64,000 bases of DNA from Treponema sp. (GCA_009781475.1 WQYB01000003.1:25488-89487), one strand, 5' to 3'; counted from the first letter of the stretch, positions 1-9,965 are shown. The notes: generated by a model from the letters alone, not told the origin. Numbers and translations: made by a program.

Positions 1-938
1 CTTAATGTAAATCTTCTGTTTTCTGTACCTGCGTTTATTTCCAGATATTGATTCATATCGGCAGCACGCACAGGATAGTTAAAGATCAAACTAATCTGCC
101 TTGCCGCTTCCGGCGGTACATTGTTATTGTCAAAACGGAAGTTTGTTCTTTCCCTGTATTCCTCGCCCGGTATTATGCTGCTGATCCTTAAAGTTTCGGT
201 ATGAAAATTAAAAACCCTGTCGCCTGTGATTCTGTTTCCGCCAAGCGACGTTGCGTTAGCTGCAATAGTGATTGTATAGGTCTGCTGTGCCTGGCAGGGC
301 TCCTCCCCTTCAAAACTTAAAAAACTGGTTCCGTACCAGCGGAATGTTCCTTTAATGGCAGGAGTAATCGTAACAAGAGGCGAAGTTGAACTTTGCTCGC
401 CAAGACTTGCAAGCGGGATCATCGGCTGTGAAAAAACTACATGTATGGAAGGACGTTGAATAGCGGAAGAATAATCTCCTCTTGGACCCCAATCGATCAC
501 TGTAAGAGGTTCGTTAATTCCCTGTAATTGCCCCTGAAGCCCCGCTTCCTGCGCGGCGCGGATTTCCTGAATCCTGGCAGCTTCTCTTGCCGGATCAAAA
601 TAAACAGTTTGGTAATCGGAAAGACGCCTAAGTCCGCCTCCTACTACTGTTCCCTGTCCCGAATTTGCTGTTGTGCCTGTCTGCGTCTGAGTTAAGGTTT
701 CAAGTTCATTTATCGGTTCTGCTCTTAAAGGACGAAAATCTAAAGTAGTAGCGGTTTCCAATGCCGCATTATTAATTAATAATCTTACTGGATTAGTGGA
801 ATTTATCTGCGGAGAGCTGGCGTTTATAAAAGTGTATACACTGGCAGGCATTTCAGGTATTTCATTTATTTCATTCTTTTTGCATCCAAAATAAAATAAT
901 AAAATAAATAACGGTAAAAAAAAGGCTATTTTTTTCAT
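1..938 (-). CDS. Alpha-2-macroglobulin-like lipoprotein, N-terminal part (runs off window edge)
   Basis: This open frame is read from the reverse strand. It starts at the ATG complementary to 936-938 and runs out of the window at base 1, so only about 312 residues are visible. The N terminus (MKKIAFFLPLF...YFGCKK) is a short signal peptide ending in a spirochaete-style lipobox, so the product should be a lipoprotein. Residues of the type HVVFSQPMIPL, followed by TPAIKGTFRWYGT, SFEGEEP and YTITI, match the first macroglobulin-like domains of bacterial alpha-2-macroglobulins. Those are large periplasmic protease traps. The thioester region, if present, lies outside the window. The gene is divergent from murA. 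The family call rests on recognised motifs only. Confidence 0.75.
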   Translation of the reverse strand, partial: MKKIAFFLPLFILLFYFGCKKNEINEIPEMPASVYTFINASSPQINSTNPVRLLINNAALETATTLDFRPLRAEPINELETLTQTQTGTTANSGQGTVVGGGLRRLSDYQTVYFDPAREAARIQEIRAAQEAGLQGQLQGINEPLTVIDWGPRGDYSSAIQRPSIHVVFSQPMIPLASLGEQSSTSPLVTITPAIKGTFRWYGTSFLSFEGEEPCQAQQTYTITIAANATSLGGNRITGDRVFNFHTETLRISSIIPGEEYRERTNFRFDNNNVPPEAARQISLIFNYPVRAADMNQYLEINAGTENRRFTL

Positions 939-952
939 AGTGCCCCCTATAA

Positions 953-982
953 TTGACAGTATATCAATTTTACAGTTACATT
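953..982 (+). promoter_or_regulatory. Putative sigma-70 promoter of murA (leaderless)
   Basis: A perfect TTGACA lies at 953-958 and a weak TACATT -10 at 977-982, with an 18-nt spacer. Only 6 nt separate the -10 from the ATG at 989, and there is no Shine-Dalgarno. The transcript would therefore begin at or next to the start codon. The ORF track's longer murA start (TTG at 953) is the -35 box itself. Confidence 0.6.
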
Positions 983-988
983 CAATAT

Positions 989-2266
989 ATGAGTGAATAT
1001 TATATTAACGGCGGCGCTGCTTTAAACGGAACAATCAAAGTCAGCGGAAATAAAAATGCCGCTCTTCCCTGTATTGCTGCGGCGCTTTTAACTGATGAAC
1101 CTGTAATTTTACGAAATATTCCCGAAATTGAAGATGTCCGTGTTATGCTTGATGTTTTTACAGCGCTTGGAGGCGAAGTTGAAACTTTGGGACCTAATGT
1201 GCGCAAGCTGTCTTTACGGGATATAAAATCATCTGAAATACCAAAAGAACAGGCAAAAAAAATAAGAGCGTCGATACTCTTTGCAGGTCCGCTTTTAGCC
1301 CGAACGGGTAAAGTAATTCTTCCTCCGCCAGGCGGTGATGTTATAGGAAGGAGAAGGCTCGATACCCACTTTCTGACGCTTACAGAGCTCGGTTCAAAGG
1401 TTAAAGTCAGTGACTCCTTTACATTTACAGCGAAAAATCTTATCGGCGCTGATATCTTTCTTGACGAAGCCTCCGTTACTGCGACAGAAAATGCAATTAT
1501 GGCGGCAGTTTTAGCAAGCGGAAAAACAATTTTAACTAACGCTGCAAGCGAACCTCATGTTCAGGATTTATGCAGAATGCTGGTTTTAATGGGTGCTAAA
1601 ATAGAAGGAATTGGCTCAAACATATTGACGATTGACGGAGTTGAAAAACTTTTCGGCTGCGATTTTGAAATTGGTCCCGATTTTATGGAAGTAGGCTCTT
1701 TTATAGGACTTGCTGCAGTTACAGGAGGCGATCTTCATATCGAAGGCGCGCGTCAGTCTGACATGCGCCCTGCGAAAATTGCCTTTGGCAAACTTGGCAT
1801 TGTCTGGGCTCACGAAGGAAACATCATCCATGTGCCTAAAAACCAGAGCATGGAAGTTAACCACGACCTTGGCGGAATGATCCCAAAAATTGATGACGCA
1901 CCCTGGCCTGGTTTCCCGCCAGACCTTTTAAGCATTGTAATTGTTGTTGCCACTCAAATAAAAGGAACAGTTTTAATTCACGAAAAAATGTACGAATCTC
2001 GCATGTTCTTTGTCGATAAACTTATCGGCATGGGAGCCAGAATCGTGTTATGCGATCCTCACCGCGCGGTTATTTCAGGTCCCGCAAAACTGCAGGGTTC
2101 CGAGCTTACAAGCCCCGATGTCCGCGCGGGAATGGCAATGCTTATTGCCACCATGTGCGCCGAAGGCAAAAGTGTTATACGCAATGTCTACCAGATAGAA
2201 AGGGGTTACGAACATTTGCCGGAAAGGCTTTCTTCGCTTGGAGCGAGTATTCAAAGGGTGGAGTAG
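989..2266 (+). CDS. murA: UDP-N-acetylglucosamine 1-carboxyvinyltransferase MurA, Asp-type active site
   Basis: MurA transfers enolpyruvate from PEP to UDP-GlcNAc, the first committed cytoplasmic step of peptidoglycan synthesis. The product is 425 aa, the usual length. SGNKNAALP near the N terminus carries the conserved Lys-Asn pair. The C-terminal RAGMAMLIA and GYEHLPERL segments match the family. The catalytic loop reads [14 protein letters not shown]: Asp occupies the place of the usual Cys (Cys115 in E. coli). This is known from mycobacterial, chlamydial and Borrelia MurA and gives fosfomycin insensitivity. I chose the ATG at 989 because [13 protein letters not shown] is the expected N terminus and the extra 12 residues of the tracked ORF overlap a promoter. 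rmuC follows after 6 nt. Confidence 0.95.
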   Translation: MSEYYINGGAALNGTIKVSGNKNAALPCIAAALLTDEPVILRNIPEIEDVRVMLDVFTALGGEVETLGPNVRKLSLRDIKSSEIPKEQAKKIRASILFAGPLLARTGKVILPPPGGDVIGRRRLDTHFLTLTELGSKVKVSDSFTFTAKNLIGADIFLDEASVTATENAIMAAVLASGKTILTNAASEPHVQDLCRMLVLMGAKIEGIGSNILTIDGVEKLFGCDFEIGPDFMEVGSFIGLAAVTGGDLHIEGARQSDMRPAKIAFGKLGIVWAHEGNIIHVPKNQSMEVNHDLGGMIPKIDDAPWPGFPPDLLSIVIVVATQIKGTVLIHEKMYESRMFFVDKLIGMGARIVLCDPHRAVISGPAKLQGSELTSPDVRAGMAMLIATMCAEGKSVIRNVYQIERGYEHLPERLSSLGASIQRVE

Positions 2267-2272
2267 GGAATA

Positions 2273-3379
2273 ATGGACATTTTAACACTTGGCGCTTTTG
2301 CTGTACTTTTTTTATTGGTAATATTGATTCTTGTAAAATTGTACTCGGGTAAAAATGCTGATTTTACTCCGCAAATGCTAGATCTTAAAAATGAACTGCA
2401 TGAACTTAAAACAAAACAAATGGAAAGCCAGCAGGCTTCGATTATTAATCAGCAAAAACTTTTAAATGATACCCAGAATAATCTTAACAATCAGCTTCAG
2501 CAGATGATGACCATTATGAATCAAAGCCTTAATAACGCGCAGAATAATATAACAAAACAGCTTACCAGCACCAATCAAATGTTCGGTGATATTCACAATC
2601 AGCTTGGTACATTGGGAAAAACTGTAAAAAATATGGAAGATATTGGTAAAAATATTTCTTCGCTTCAGGATATTTTACAGGCTCCAAAACTTAGGGGAAA
2701 CCTCGGTGAATATTTACTGGAAGAATTATTAAAACAAATATTCCCAAGTGCAAATTACGAGATAAAATACAATTTTAAAAACGGGACTCAGGTTGATGCG
2801 GTTATTAAACTTGGCGGAAATATCGTATCTGTTGATTCTAAGTTTCCTCTGGAAAGTTTTCAAAGATTTGTAAACTCCGATAACGATGATGATAAAAAAA
2901 TATTCAGAAAAGAATTTATTACAAGCGTAAAAAAACGCATTGATGAAATTGCGACAAAATATATTAACCCCGCAGAAGGAACTTTTGATTTTGCAATAAT
3001 GTATATACCTGCGGAAAATGTTTTTTACGAAACAATCATTAACGATTCTTTTACAAGTAAAGACTTTGAGCTTTTAAACTATGCGATGGAAAAAAGAGTT
3101 ATACCTGTTTCGCCTAACAGTTTTTACGCTTATCTTATAGCGATTATTTACGGATTAAGGGGATTAAAAATTGAACAGGAAGCAAAAACCATTTTAAAAG
3201 ATATATCTTTGATACAGGATAAATTCGGAAAGTTTTTTACAGAATACAGCCTTGTCGGCAAACATCTTTCCAGCGCTGTAAACAAATACAATGATACAGA
3301 AAAAAGCGCCGAAAAACTCAATGAACAGGTAGGAAGGCTTACGGGGCAGAAAACAGAATTGATCGATTATCAGCAATAA
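2273..3379 (+). CDS. rmuC: RmuC-family DNA recombination protein
   Basis: The product is 368 aa. It has one N-terminal membrane segment (about residues 5-22), a long Gln/Asn-rich coiled coil (about 30-115), and then the RmuC core. That core contains LRGNLGEYLLEELLKQ, DAVIKLGG, VDSKFPLESF and YGLRGLKIEQEAK, typical of the PD-(D/E)XK-like RmuC fold. RmuC proteins limit inversion-type rearrangements at short inverted repeats. Function beyond the family name is inferred. The start is supported by GGAG upstream of the ATG. The gene sits 6 nt after murA, so the two are probably cotranscribed. The stop codon lies inside a short tandem repeat. Confidence 0.9.
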   Translation: MDILTLGAFAVLFLLVILILVKLYSGKNADFTPQMLDLKNELHELKTKQMESQQASIINQQKLLNDTQNNLNNQLQQMMTIMNQSLNNAQNNITKQLTSTNQMFGDIHNQLGTLGKTVKNMEDIGKNISSLQDILQAPKLRGNLGEYLLEELLKQIFPSANYEIKYNFKNGTQVDAVIKLGGNIVSVDSKFPLESFQRFVNSDNDDDKKIFRKEFITSVKKRIDEIATKYINPAEGTFDFAIMYIPAENVFYETIINDSFTSKDFELLNYAMEKRVIPVSPNSFYAYLIAIIYGLRGLKIEQEAKTILKDISLIQDKFGKFFTEYSLVGKHLSSAVNKYNDTEKSAEKLNEQVGRLTGQKTELIDYQQ

Positions 3380-3419
3380 ATATTGATTGTCAGCAATAAA
3401 TATTGAAGCTCAGCAATAA
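3371..3419 (+). repeat. 20-bp-period tandem repeat across the rmuC stop codon
   Basis: CAGCAATAAATATTGA occurs at 3371 and 3391, and CAGCAATAA again at 3411, a 20-bp period with about 2.5 copies. The first copy contains the rmuC stop codon. The third runs into the Shine-Dalgarno (AAGGAG) of the next gene. Confidence 0.85.
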
Positions 3420-3429
3420 GGAGATTAAC

Positions 3430-4347
3430 ATGAAAAAGATTGTTTTTTTATTAATTTTTGTTTTTATTACTCATGTATTTACAATGTATGGTGAAGGTAA
3501 TGTAAAATCATCAAACGAATTGCTTTTACAAATTTCAACTTTACCTGAAGCTAAATTAGGATATATACATAGTTTTAATTTTCCGTTTTTACAAGGCGCA
3601 AGTCCGCTTACACTTGATAATGGTATCGATCTTATATTTACCGGAGAAATTTCTCCAATTTCACTTAACGTAATAACAGAAGCTGTATGGACACCGATAG
3701 CGTTTTTTCAGTTATCAGCAGGAGGAAGAATCGGTTCAGGCTGGAATGTTGAACTTTTTGGAAATGAAATCTTCGGTATTGGATTAAATAAACCTGACAA
3801 TGCCGGCAAAGCAGACGGCAGCGCTTTTGACGGTCTTTTATGGAAAATGCAGCTTGGCGGAGTATTTCAATTTGACTTAGCGGCTATTTTCCCCGGTGAT
3901 TGGAACCATGTAGTAATGCGCAGTTACCATGAAATAAATTACAGAGGATATACAAAAGCAAAAAAAGGTGAATCATGGTTCTTTGAAGGAGACGAAGGCG
4001 AAAACATCAATGGTTTTAACTACTACGGTAATTTTTTAATAGGATACCAAATGCCGATTTTTCTTAATTTAGTTGGTTTTCTTGCAGAAATGGATCTGTA
4101 TTTATATGATATTCCAAACCGCGGTAATTGGGGAGACGATCTTATCCGCTGGACTTTTTCCGGTATTTTTAGTTTTGAAATAACAGAACAATTCGGTGTT
4201 GCTTTGCTTGCACAATTCAGAACAAAAAGAAACTTTATTGAATCAAACTGGGAAAGTTTATATTACCGCGACAGGAATATAAACAGTTCAAATCCAAAGA
4301 GCCTTGAGTTTTACCGCATTGCTGCGGCATTAACATACAGATTTTAA
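3430..4347 (+). CDS. Putative outer-membrane beta-barrel protein (unknown)
   Basis: I do not recognise a named family. The product is about 305 aa, with a clear signal peptide (MKKIVFLLIFVFITHVFTMYGEG). The rest consists of alternating hydrophobic/aromatic stretches rich in Gly, Asn, Tyr and Trp. It ends in the aromatic residue pattern ALTYRF typical of outer-membrane barrels. The ATG at 3430 is preferred over the tracked TTG at 3403 because AAGGAGATT precedes it at good spacing and the signal peptide then begins at residue 1. It may be cotranscribed with murA-rmuC. Function is unknown, and the outer-membrane location is an inference from composition. Confidence 0.65.
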   Translation: MKKIVFLLIFVFITHVFTMYGEGNVKSSNELLLQISTLPEAKLGYIHSFNFPFLQGASPLTLDNGIDLIFTGEISPISLNVITEAVWTPIAFFQLSAGGRIGSGWNVELFGNEIFGIGLNKPDNAGKADGSAFDGLLWKMQLGGVFQFDLAAIFPGDWNHVVMRSYHEINYRGYTKAKKGESWFFEGDEGENINGFNYYGNFLIGYQMPIFLNLVGFLAEMDLYLYDIPNRGNWGDDLIRWTFSGIFSFEITEQFGVALLAQFRTKRNFIESNWESLYYRDRNINSSNPKSLEFYRIAAALTYRF

Positions 4348-4349
4348 AA

Positions 4350-5600
4350 CTATAATGAAATCATAATAAATAAACTGTTAAACCAAACAGAAACAGTAGC
4401 AAAGAAATTACTGCCAAACTTTCCCATTAATATAAATGTTGCGATTGAACTTCCAAGACTCGATAAAAAGAAAACTAAAAGCGCTCTTGTTATCCTGTTA
4501 CGATACCAGCCTTTTAAACTGGTAGTATCTTGTGTTATATCCTGTACGTCAGAAACACGGGGTTTACTTACCGCTACCTGGACAAGACCGGAAAGAATTC
4601 CAACTCCAATAAAAGGGGTAAGCGTTGTTAAAGGTGCACCAAGAAATGAAACAAGTATTGCAAGCGGATGAGCCAGAGCTATAATCGCGCCAATTGCAGC
4701 GAGAGAGCCATTCCATAAAATATAATCGCGTATCATTTCTAAACCTAAATCTTTTCCGGAAGTAATAAAACCAGCAGCTATAAGTGAAATTATTATAATA
4801 GGAATAATAAATTTTATAGATTTTGAAAATAAACTTGGCGGCGGTATTTTATCCAGTTCGCTTACATCAGGTGTTTCTTCGCCTGAAGCAAGTTTTTCTA
4901 AATGAGCAATCATTCCCGGTTTATGCCCTGCGCCTACTACGGCGGCAACCTTAACCGGCTTTTCATTATTGGCAGAAACTTCCAACGCCGATGTCCAAAT
5001 CTTTGATGCAAGATAGCGATCTCTTTCGTCGATTAAAACTTCTTTTACACCCGGCAGATAATTTGCAAGTTCATTCATCATACCGTCTAGTTCGCTGCGG
5101 TTTTTTAAATTTTCTATTTCTTGTTCGTTTAATTTTTCGGTTGTAAAAGCACTTGCAATAAGTGAAGCCAGCAATTTTGATTTACTCCAAAAACCGCAGC
5201 TTGACCATGCGCGGCGAAGTGTTGTGTGCACCTCACGGTCGCAAAGACTGTGCGGTATTCCCATTTCTTTTGCAGTTTCTATTGCAGTTTTCATCTCTTC
5301 GCCGGGTTTTACTCCAAGTTCATTTCCAAGACGGCGCTGAAAACTTGCAAGAATCAGATTTACAATTAACAAAAATCCTTTTCTTTCTTTAAAAACTTTT
5401 GAAAGATTTAATTTTTCCCAATTATCGTTTTGCGTGATCGAATTATAACGGCCTTGATCGAGTTCTACGCAGACCATATCCGGTTTTTCTTCGTTTATAA
5501 TCTTGCGCACTTCTTCGATGCTTTCACGTGATACATGAGCAGTACCGATTAATTTAAATTCCTTGCCGTTTAATGAGAGAGTAGTAGTGTTACCGTTCAT
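4350..5600 (-). CDS. TraB/TIKI-family membrane protein
   Basis: The product is 416 aa. The N-terminal half has the TraB signatures KLIGTAHVSRES, VCVELDQGRY and VVGAGHKPGM, shared with the putative metalloprotease-like TraB/TIKI superfamily first named from enterococcal pheromone shutdown. The C-terminal half has about four membrane segments (starting near FIIPIIIISLIAAGF). The bacterial function is not established. The start ATG overlaps the stop of the upstream TPR gene by one base (TAATG), implying translational coupling. The family assignment is firm; the biochemical role is open. Confidence 0.85.
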   Translation of the reverse strand: MNGNTTTLSLNGKEFKLIGTAHVSRESIEEVRKIINEEKPDMVCVELDQGRYNSITQNDNWEKLNLSKVFKERKGFLLIVNLILASFQRRLGNELGVKPGEEMKTAIETAKEMGIPHSLCDREVHTTLRRAWSSCGFWSKSKLLASLIASAFTTEKLNEQEIENLKNRSELDGMMNELANYLPGVKEVLIDERDRYLASKIWTSALEVSANNEKPVKVAAVVGAGHKPGMIAHLEKLASGEETPDVSELDKIPPPSLFSKSIKFIIPIIIISLIAAGFITSGKDLGLEMIRDYILWNGSLAAIGAIIALAHPLAILVSFLGAPLTTLTPFIGVGILSGLVQVAVSKPRVSDVQDITQDTTSLKGWYRNRITRALLVFFLSSLGSSIATFILMGKFGSNFFATVSVWFNSLFIMISL

Positions 5601-7000
5601 TATTCTATCCTTAAGCCTATTCCGCGTTCTGTTAGTACCATTTCATTTAACTGCCATTCCAATGAACCGACAGCGTCAATTTCCTGGGACATCAAATGAA
5701 ATCTGTCAGATAATGACCTGTTTCCCCTGATGTCGTAAAAAGAAGCAAGATAAAAAAGCATCTGTGATTTTTTTAATAAGTTTCTTTCGTTTTCTACCAT
5801 TATTGTTACGTTAGCATCGCCGTTAAAATCATGGAAAAGACGCAGCATAGCAAGCTCAACCGAATCTCTGGGAGCGGTTCGCATAACCTGCGCTAAAAAT
5901 TGCCTTGGATCGTTTTGTCTGCCGGCGCGTATCCAGTTAATCGCAGCCAAAAGCGCATAACTGTATTCTCTGGGTGCTTGCCTGTATGCTTCTAAAAAAG
6001 CGTCTCTTGCAAGCGCCCATTGATTATTTCTCATCCTGATAACACCCAATGCTTCAAATCCAAAATAATAATCAGGTCTAAGTTTTGTTAATTGCAGATA
6101 ATCTTGTTCCGCTCCTGCATAATCACCGAATTCATCTTTTAATGCGGCGCTGTATACATAAGCCATAAAAACATCGGGTTCAATAGTTATCGCTTTATTG
6201 AATAAAACTAAAGCCTCTTGTCTTTGATCTACATCCATCAAAGTTTGACCATAATCAACAAGTACCCAGTAATTATCAGGATCAAGTCTGAGAGCTTCGC
6301 TGAAATCTTCGATTGCATCCGCATAAAGACCTGCGCCTTTGTATAATCTTCCTCTTTCGGCAAAGGGTCTTGCCCAACTTGGGTAAAGAATAATTGCCTG
6401 GTTTAAAAGCCGTTCGGCGTTTCTGGGTTCTCTGTTATACCTGTGGACAGAAGCCCGCCCGACAAGCGCTTCGCCGTTATCGGGTTCAGCTGCCAAAGCT
6501 CTGTCAAAAAATGTTGCAGCGTTGCGAAGGTTCTGATTTCTTAAACTGATATTTCCCAAATCATTTAATGCTCTTGCATGATTGGGGTTTATACCGATAA
6601 CCCTTTCCAAAAACTGCCTTCTTTCGCGTTCCATGTTTTGTAATGATGCAGCGTCTGCAAGAACCATTAAGGCTTCTGTATTATTTCGATCTGATGCGAT
6701 AATATTTTCAGCGATACGTCTTGCATCCGCAGGTCTTCCCGCTGCGTTATAAATTGAAGCGCGCATAATTCTAACCTGAGCGCTTCTTGCATATTCCGGC
6801 GGAAATCTGTCATATAATGCCAATGCCTCGGTATATTGTCTGCGCGAAAGCCTGTCTGTTATTTCATCCCAAATAGATTCTATTAAATTGGCTTCCTGCG
6901 TATTTTCTTCGCCAAAAACCGCAAGGGGAAAGGTTAGAGTTATTAATAATAAAAGTAACTGCGGGTATTTAAGACCGCTTCCATTGAAGTTAATTTTCAT
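5600..7000 (-). CDS. Exported TPR-repeat protein
   Basis: The product is 466 aa. An N-terminal hydrophobic segment (PQLLLLLITLTFPLAVFGEE) looks like a signal peptide with an AVFGE cleavage site, so the protein is probably periplasmic. From about residue 50 to 400 there are roughly nine tetratricopeptide repeats, for example NHARALNDLGNISLRNQN and DNYWVLVDYGQTLMDVDQ. These are protein-protein interaction scaffolds. It is the first gene of a two-gene unit with the TraB-like gene and is divergent from the gene starting near 7046. The partner is unknown. Confidence 0.8.
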   Translation of the reverse strand: MKINFNGSGLKYPQLLLLLITLTFPLAVFGEENTQEANLIESIWDEITDRLSRRQYTEALALYDRFPPEYARSAQVRIMRASIYNAAGRPADARRIAENIIASDRNNTEALMVLADAASLQNMERERRQFLERVIGINPNHARALNDLGNISLRNQNLRNAATFFDRALAAEPDNGEALVGRASVHRYNREPRNAERLLNQAIILYPSWARPFAERGRLYKGAGLYADAIEDFSEALRLDPDNYWVLVDYGQTLMDVDQRQEALVLFNKAITIEPDVFMAYVYSAALKDEFGDYAGAEQDYLQLTKLRPDYYFGFEALGVIRMRNNQWALARDAFLEAYRQAPREYSYALLAAINWIRAGRQNDPRQFLAQVMRTAPRDSVELAMLRLFHDFNGDANVTIMVENERNLLKKSQMLFYLASFYDIRGNRSLSDRFHLMSQEIDAVGSLEWQLNEMVLTERGIGLRIE

Positions 7001-7045
7001 GCTACTATATAGTATATAAAAATTGATATACTGGCAAGTTACAAT

Positions 7046-8923
7046 ATGTATTGCCGGAAAATGGCTTTTTTAAAGAGGTTTGGCTTAAAAAATGGAGTTT
7101 CAGACCGGAATAAGTTTAAGGGGTTGTTGTTTGTGAGAAAATCTTTAGCGTCGCGTTTATTCGGTCTTGCCATAATTTATTGTGTAGTGTTTTGTCTTAT
7201 AGTCCTGCTTCAATTTTCCAATGTTGGAAATTTTTCCCTGTCAGCGGGAGCGATGAGTATAAGAGGGCGTTACCTTCAATCAAACACAAACGAATTACTT
7301 CCGACTATAAATGATAATTTTGAACTTGAAGGGCAGCAGGTAACAGGCGGAGTCAGAGTTTTTTACGGCGGGCTTGAATTTAGTTTAAGGGAAGAACGCG
7401 GAAAAGGTTTAATGCTGACAAGGGAAGATGGAAATATTATTCCTGTAAACCCTGATTATATGGTAATCGAAGAAAATGCAGCTCATTTTTTTCTGCCAGG
7501 CGGGACTTTACTTACATTTCATTCATTTGATTCTGCAAGGGGTTTTGAACTGCAGATAACCGCACAATTTGCGCAGGATATTTCTGATGTTACAATTCCA
7601 ATCATTCCAAGGCGTTCTTCGCTGGTACGTGATTCAGGTCAGCTAGGCATTATGTTCAGCGGTTCGCGTTATGTTTTCAGCACTCTTGGACCGGAACTTG
7701 AAAACGGTTATTTATCCCTTTCAAAAGATAACGCATTTATTTCATACCGCTCAAGAGGTAACAGGCAAATTGCTTTTGATCCGGTTCATTATAGAATTGA
7801 TCGGGAGCAAAATTATGATAATGTTCTTAGAAGCTGGCTGGATACCAGCTTTGTCCAATGGAACCAAAATCCATCAGCTTTACAAAATGAAGATGACATT
7901 GTTGCTTATCTTTCACAAACTCTTATGCGCGGCAATTATCAAACAGCAACGCAGAGTATTCCCGGTGATTTTTTAAACAGTTCAAGACAAAGCCACAGAT
8001 CATCGGCTTATATCGGCGGAATGACAGGCGCTTACCGTTCTTTTCTGGCTTTTGAAAATGAAAAATTAAATTCGATTACACGTCTTGTAAGACAAAGATC
8101 TCTTGATGTTTTAATGGAAGAGCATGTATTGGATTTTCTGTTTTCCAGAAGCAATACAGTGTTAGCCAATGATATTATTAATATAATTAATAACGCTCAG
8201 GGTGATATGATGATTTTGGATTATTGTCTTGGGTTACTTGAGTATTTTAATGATGTAAGCCGCTGGCGTCCTGAATTAAATAATTCCATTGATCATCTGA
8301 CAGAAAGTATGCTTGCGCTTATATCTGAAAGTTTGGTTCGTGACACTGAAAATGACGCTGTATTCGCTTCAAATTCCGAAGGTGTAAGTCTTGAATACAG
8401 TGTTAAACTTGGAATGGCTTTGACTTTTTGGGCGGAAGTTAATCAAATTACCGAATGGGCTGCTATAGGAAGATCGCTTGTTTTATCTTCTATTACAGAT
8501 ACAGCTATTGGCGGCAATGCGGGGAAATTACATAATATTATTAATCCAACCGAATTTCATCCCAAAGCACTATTGATAACAAATGACGGACATTGGGCAT
8601 GGACAGTTTCTCAATCGATTAGAGCGGCAACTGCGGACGGTAATATAAATCTTTCGGTAACATTTCCTGTTAACATGACGCATCATGTAATTATAAGGGG
8701 AGTTCAGCCGTTTTTAGGTATACAGATTCATAATATGGCATGGAGAACTGACAGTCAGTTTGAACGCTACGATTCATCCGGCTGGGTATATTACCCTGAA
8801 GAACAAATACTTATATTAAAATTAAGGCATCGCGCTAACGTGGAAAATGTCAGAATAATTTACAGAGCAGCTCCGCCTCCTCCTCCGCCTGCGGCAGTTG
8901 AAACCGGCGAAGCAGAATCATAA
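7046..8923 (+). CDS. Membrane-anchored periplasmic protein of unknown function
   Basis: I do not recognise this 625-aa protein. It has one transmembrane segment (LFGLAIIYCVVFCLIVLLQF). A long, mixed alpha/beta, presumably periplasmic region follows, and then a proline-rich tail (APPPPPPAA). The start is uncertain: ATG 7046, ATG 7061 and GTG 7133 are in frame. GTG 7133 has AAGGGG upstream and would place the membrane segment at the very N terminus. The stop is 13 nt before the preferred start of a membrane-anchored TPR protein, so the two are probably one operon and may form a complex. No catalytic motif is visible. Confidence 0.65.
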   Translation: MYCRKMAFLKRFGLKNGVSDRNKFKGLLFVRKSLASRLFGLAIIYCVVFCLIVLLQFSNVGNFSLSAGAMSIRGRYLQSNTNELLPTINDNFELEGQQVTGGVRVFYGGLEFSLREERGKGLMLTREDGNIIPVNPDYMVIEENAAHFFLPGGTLLTFHSFDSARGFELQITAQFAQDISDVTIPIIPRRSSLVRDSGQLGIMFSGSRYVFSTLGPELENGYLSLSKDNAFISYRSRGNRQIAFDPVHYRIDREQNYDNVLRSWLDTSFVQWNQNPSALQNEDDIVAYLSQTLMRGNYQTATQSIPGDFLNSSRQSHRSSAYIGGMTGAYRSFLAFENEKLNSITRLVRQRSLDVLMEEHVLDFLFSRSNTVLANDIINIINNAQGDMMILDYCLGLLEYFNDVSRWRPELNNSIDHLTESMLALISESLVRDTENDAVFASNSEGVSLEYSVKLGMALTFWAEVNQITEWAAIGRSLVLSSITDTAIGGNAGKLHNIINPTEFHPKALLITNDGHWAWTVSQSIRAATADGNINLSVTFPVNMTHHVIIRGVQPFLGIQIHNMAWRTDSQFERYDSSGWVYYPEEQILILKLRHRANVENVRIIYRAAPPPPPPAAVETGEAES

Positions 8924-8936
8924 ACAGGAGTTATTC

Positions 8937-9920
8937 TTGACAAGACGGGAATTATTCCTTTTAACACCGGTTGTTTTAATAGTTTTATTTTTAATTATAT
9001 TCTGCACTGTTCTTTTTACATGTAAAAGTAAAACTTATAATGAGCGCGGGCAGGAACAAGAATTAATTGCAGACGATGAAGAAACTGAACCGCAGGAAGA
9101 ACAAACCATTGCAGAACATGACAGTGAACAGCCTGTTAATGAAAGTATTGTTTCGCATCAAATACAGCGTCCGCTTTCTTCATTATCCGGCATCAATAAT
9201 AGGGTTCGCGGAATGGGAGTTTATGTTGCCGAATTAGATCCTGTTAATTTTGAAAATCCTGATCTTGATGTTTTAAGACAGATGGGAGTAGATCAATATT
9301 TAATTTCATATTTCACGGGCGAACAGCTTTACCGCGAAGGTAATTATGACAGAGCGCTGACAGAATACACCGCTTCTATTAACAGAAATACTGATTTTAT
9401 TGAAGCGTATATCTCGCGCGGCAATGTATATATGAGAAGGCGTGATTATAACAGGGCAATTGATGATTATTCCCGCGCAATCAGACTCGATGGAAACAGA
9501 GCGGAATTATATAACTACCGCGGCTTTGCAAGGTTTGAACGCGCGGCAAGAAACCTTAGCGAAATAAATCTTGCAATCGAAGATTTCTCACGAGCAATAT
9601 CACTTAACAGAAATTATGTTGACGCGCTGATTAACCGGTCGTACGCTTATTATCAAATTGGAAATTACGACAGGGTAATAGAAGACTGCGATCATATAAT
9701 CCGATTGGAACCTTCAAACGCCGTAATTTGGAACAGGCGCGGCACTGCATGGTATGCCAAAGAAGATGACGACAGAGCTATAAGGGATTTTACAGAAGCG
9801 ATAAAATTAAACCCAAATTATGCCGTCGCCTACCGCAACCGTGCAAGCGCATGGTTTAACAAAAGCGAATATGATAATGCCGAAGCGGATTTGGCAGCAG
9901 CGCAGAGATTGCAAAGATAG
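8937..9920 (+). CDS. Membrane-anchored TPR protein
   Basis: The N-terminal membrane segment (LLTPVVLIVLFLIIFCTVLF) is followed by an acidic Glu-rich linker. At least five canonical TPR units then run from about residue 125 to the C terminus, with phrases such as AIDDYSRAIRLDGN, AIEDFSRAISLN and AIRDFTEAIKLNPN. I place the start at TTG 8937, because AGGAG lies 6 nt upstream and the membrane segment then starts at once. The track uses TTG 8898. It probably acts as a periplasmic scaffold with the product of the preceding gene. Confidence 0.75.
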   Translation: MTRRELFLLTPVVLIVLFLIIFCTVLFTCKSKTYNERGQEQELIADDEETEPQEEQTIAEHDSEQPVNESIVSHQIQRPLSSLSGINNRVRGMGVYVAELDPVNFENPDLDVLRQMGVDQYLISYFTGEQLYREGNYDRALTEYTASINRNTDFIEAYISRGNVYMRRRDYNRAIDDYSRAIRLDGNRAELYNYRGFARFERAARNLSEINLAIEDFSRAISLNRNYVDALINRSYAYYQIGNYDRVIEDCDHIIRLEPSNAVIWNRRGTAWYAKEDDDRAIRDFTEAIKLNPNYAVAYRNRASAWFNKSEYDNAEADLAAAQRLQR

Positions 9921-9965
9921 CGTTTTTTCCTTGCCGGAACATTTTGTTTTTCTTATTTTTATAGT

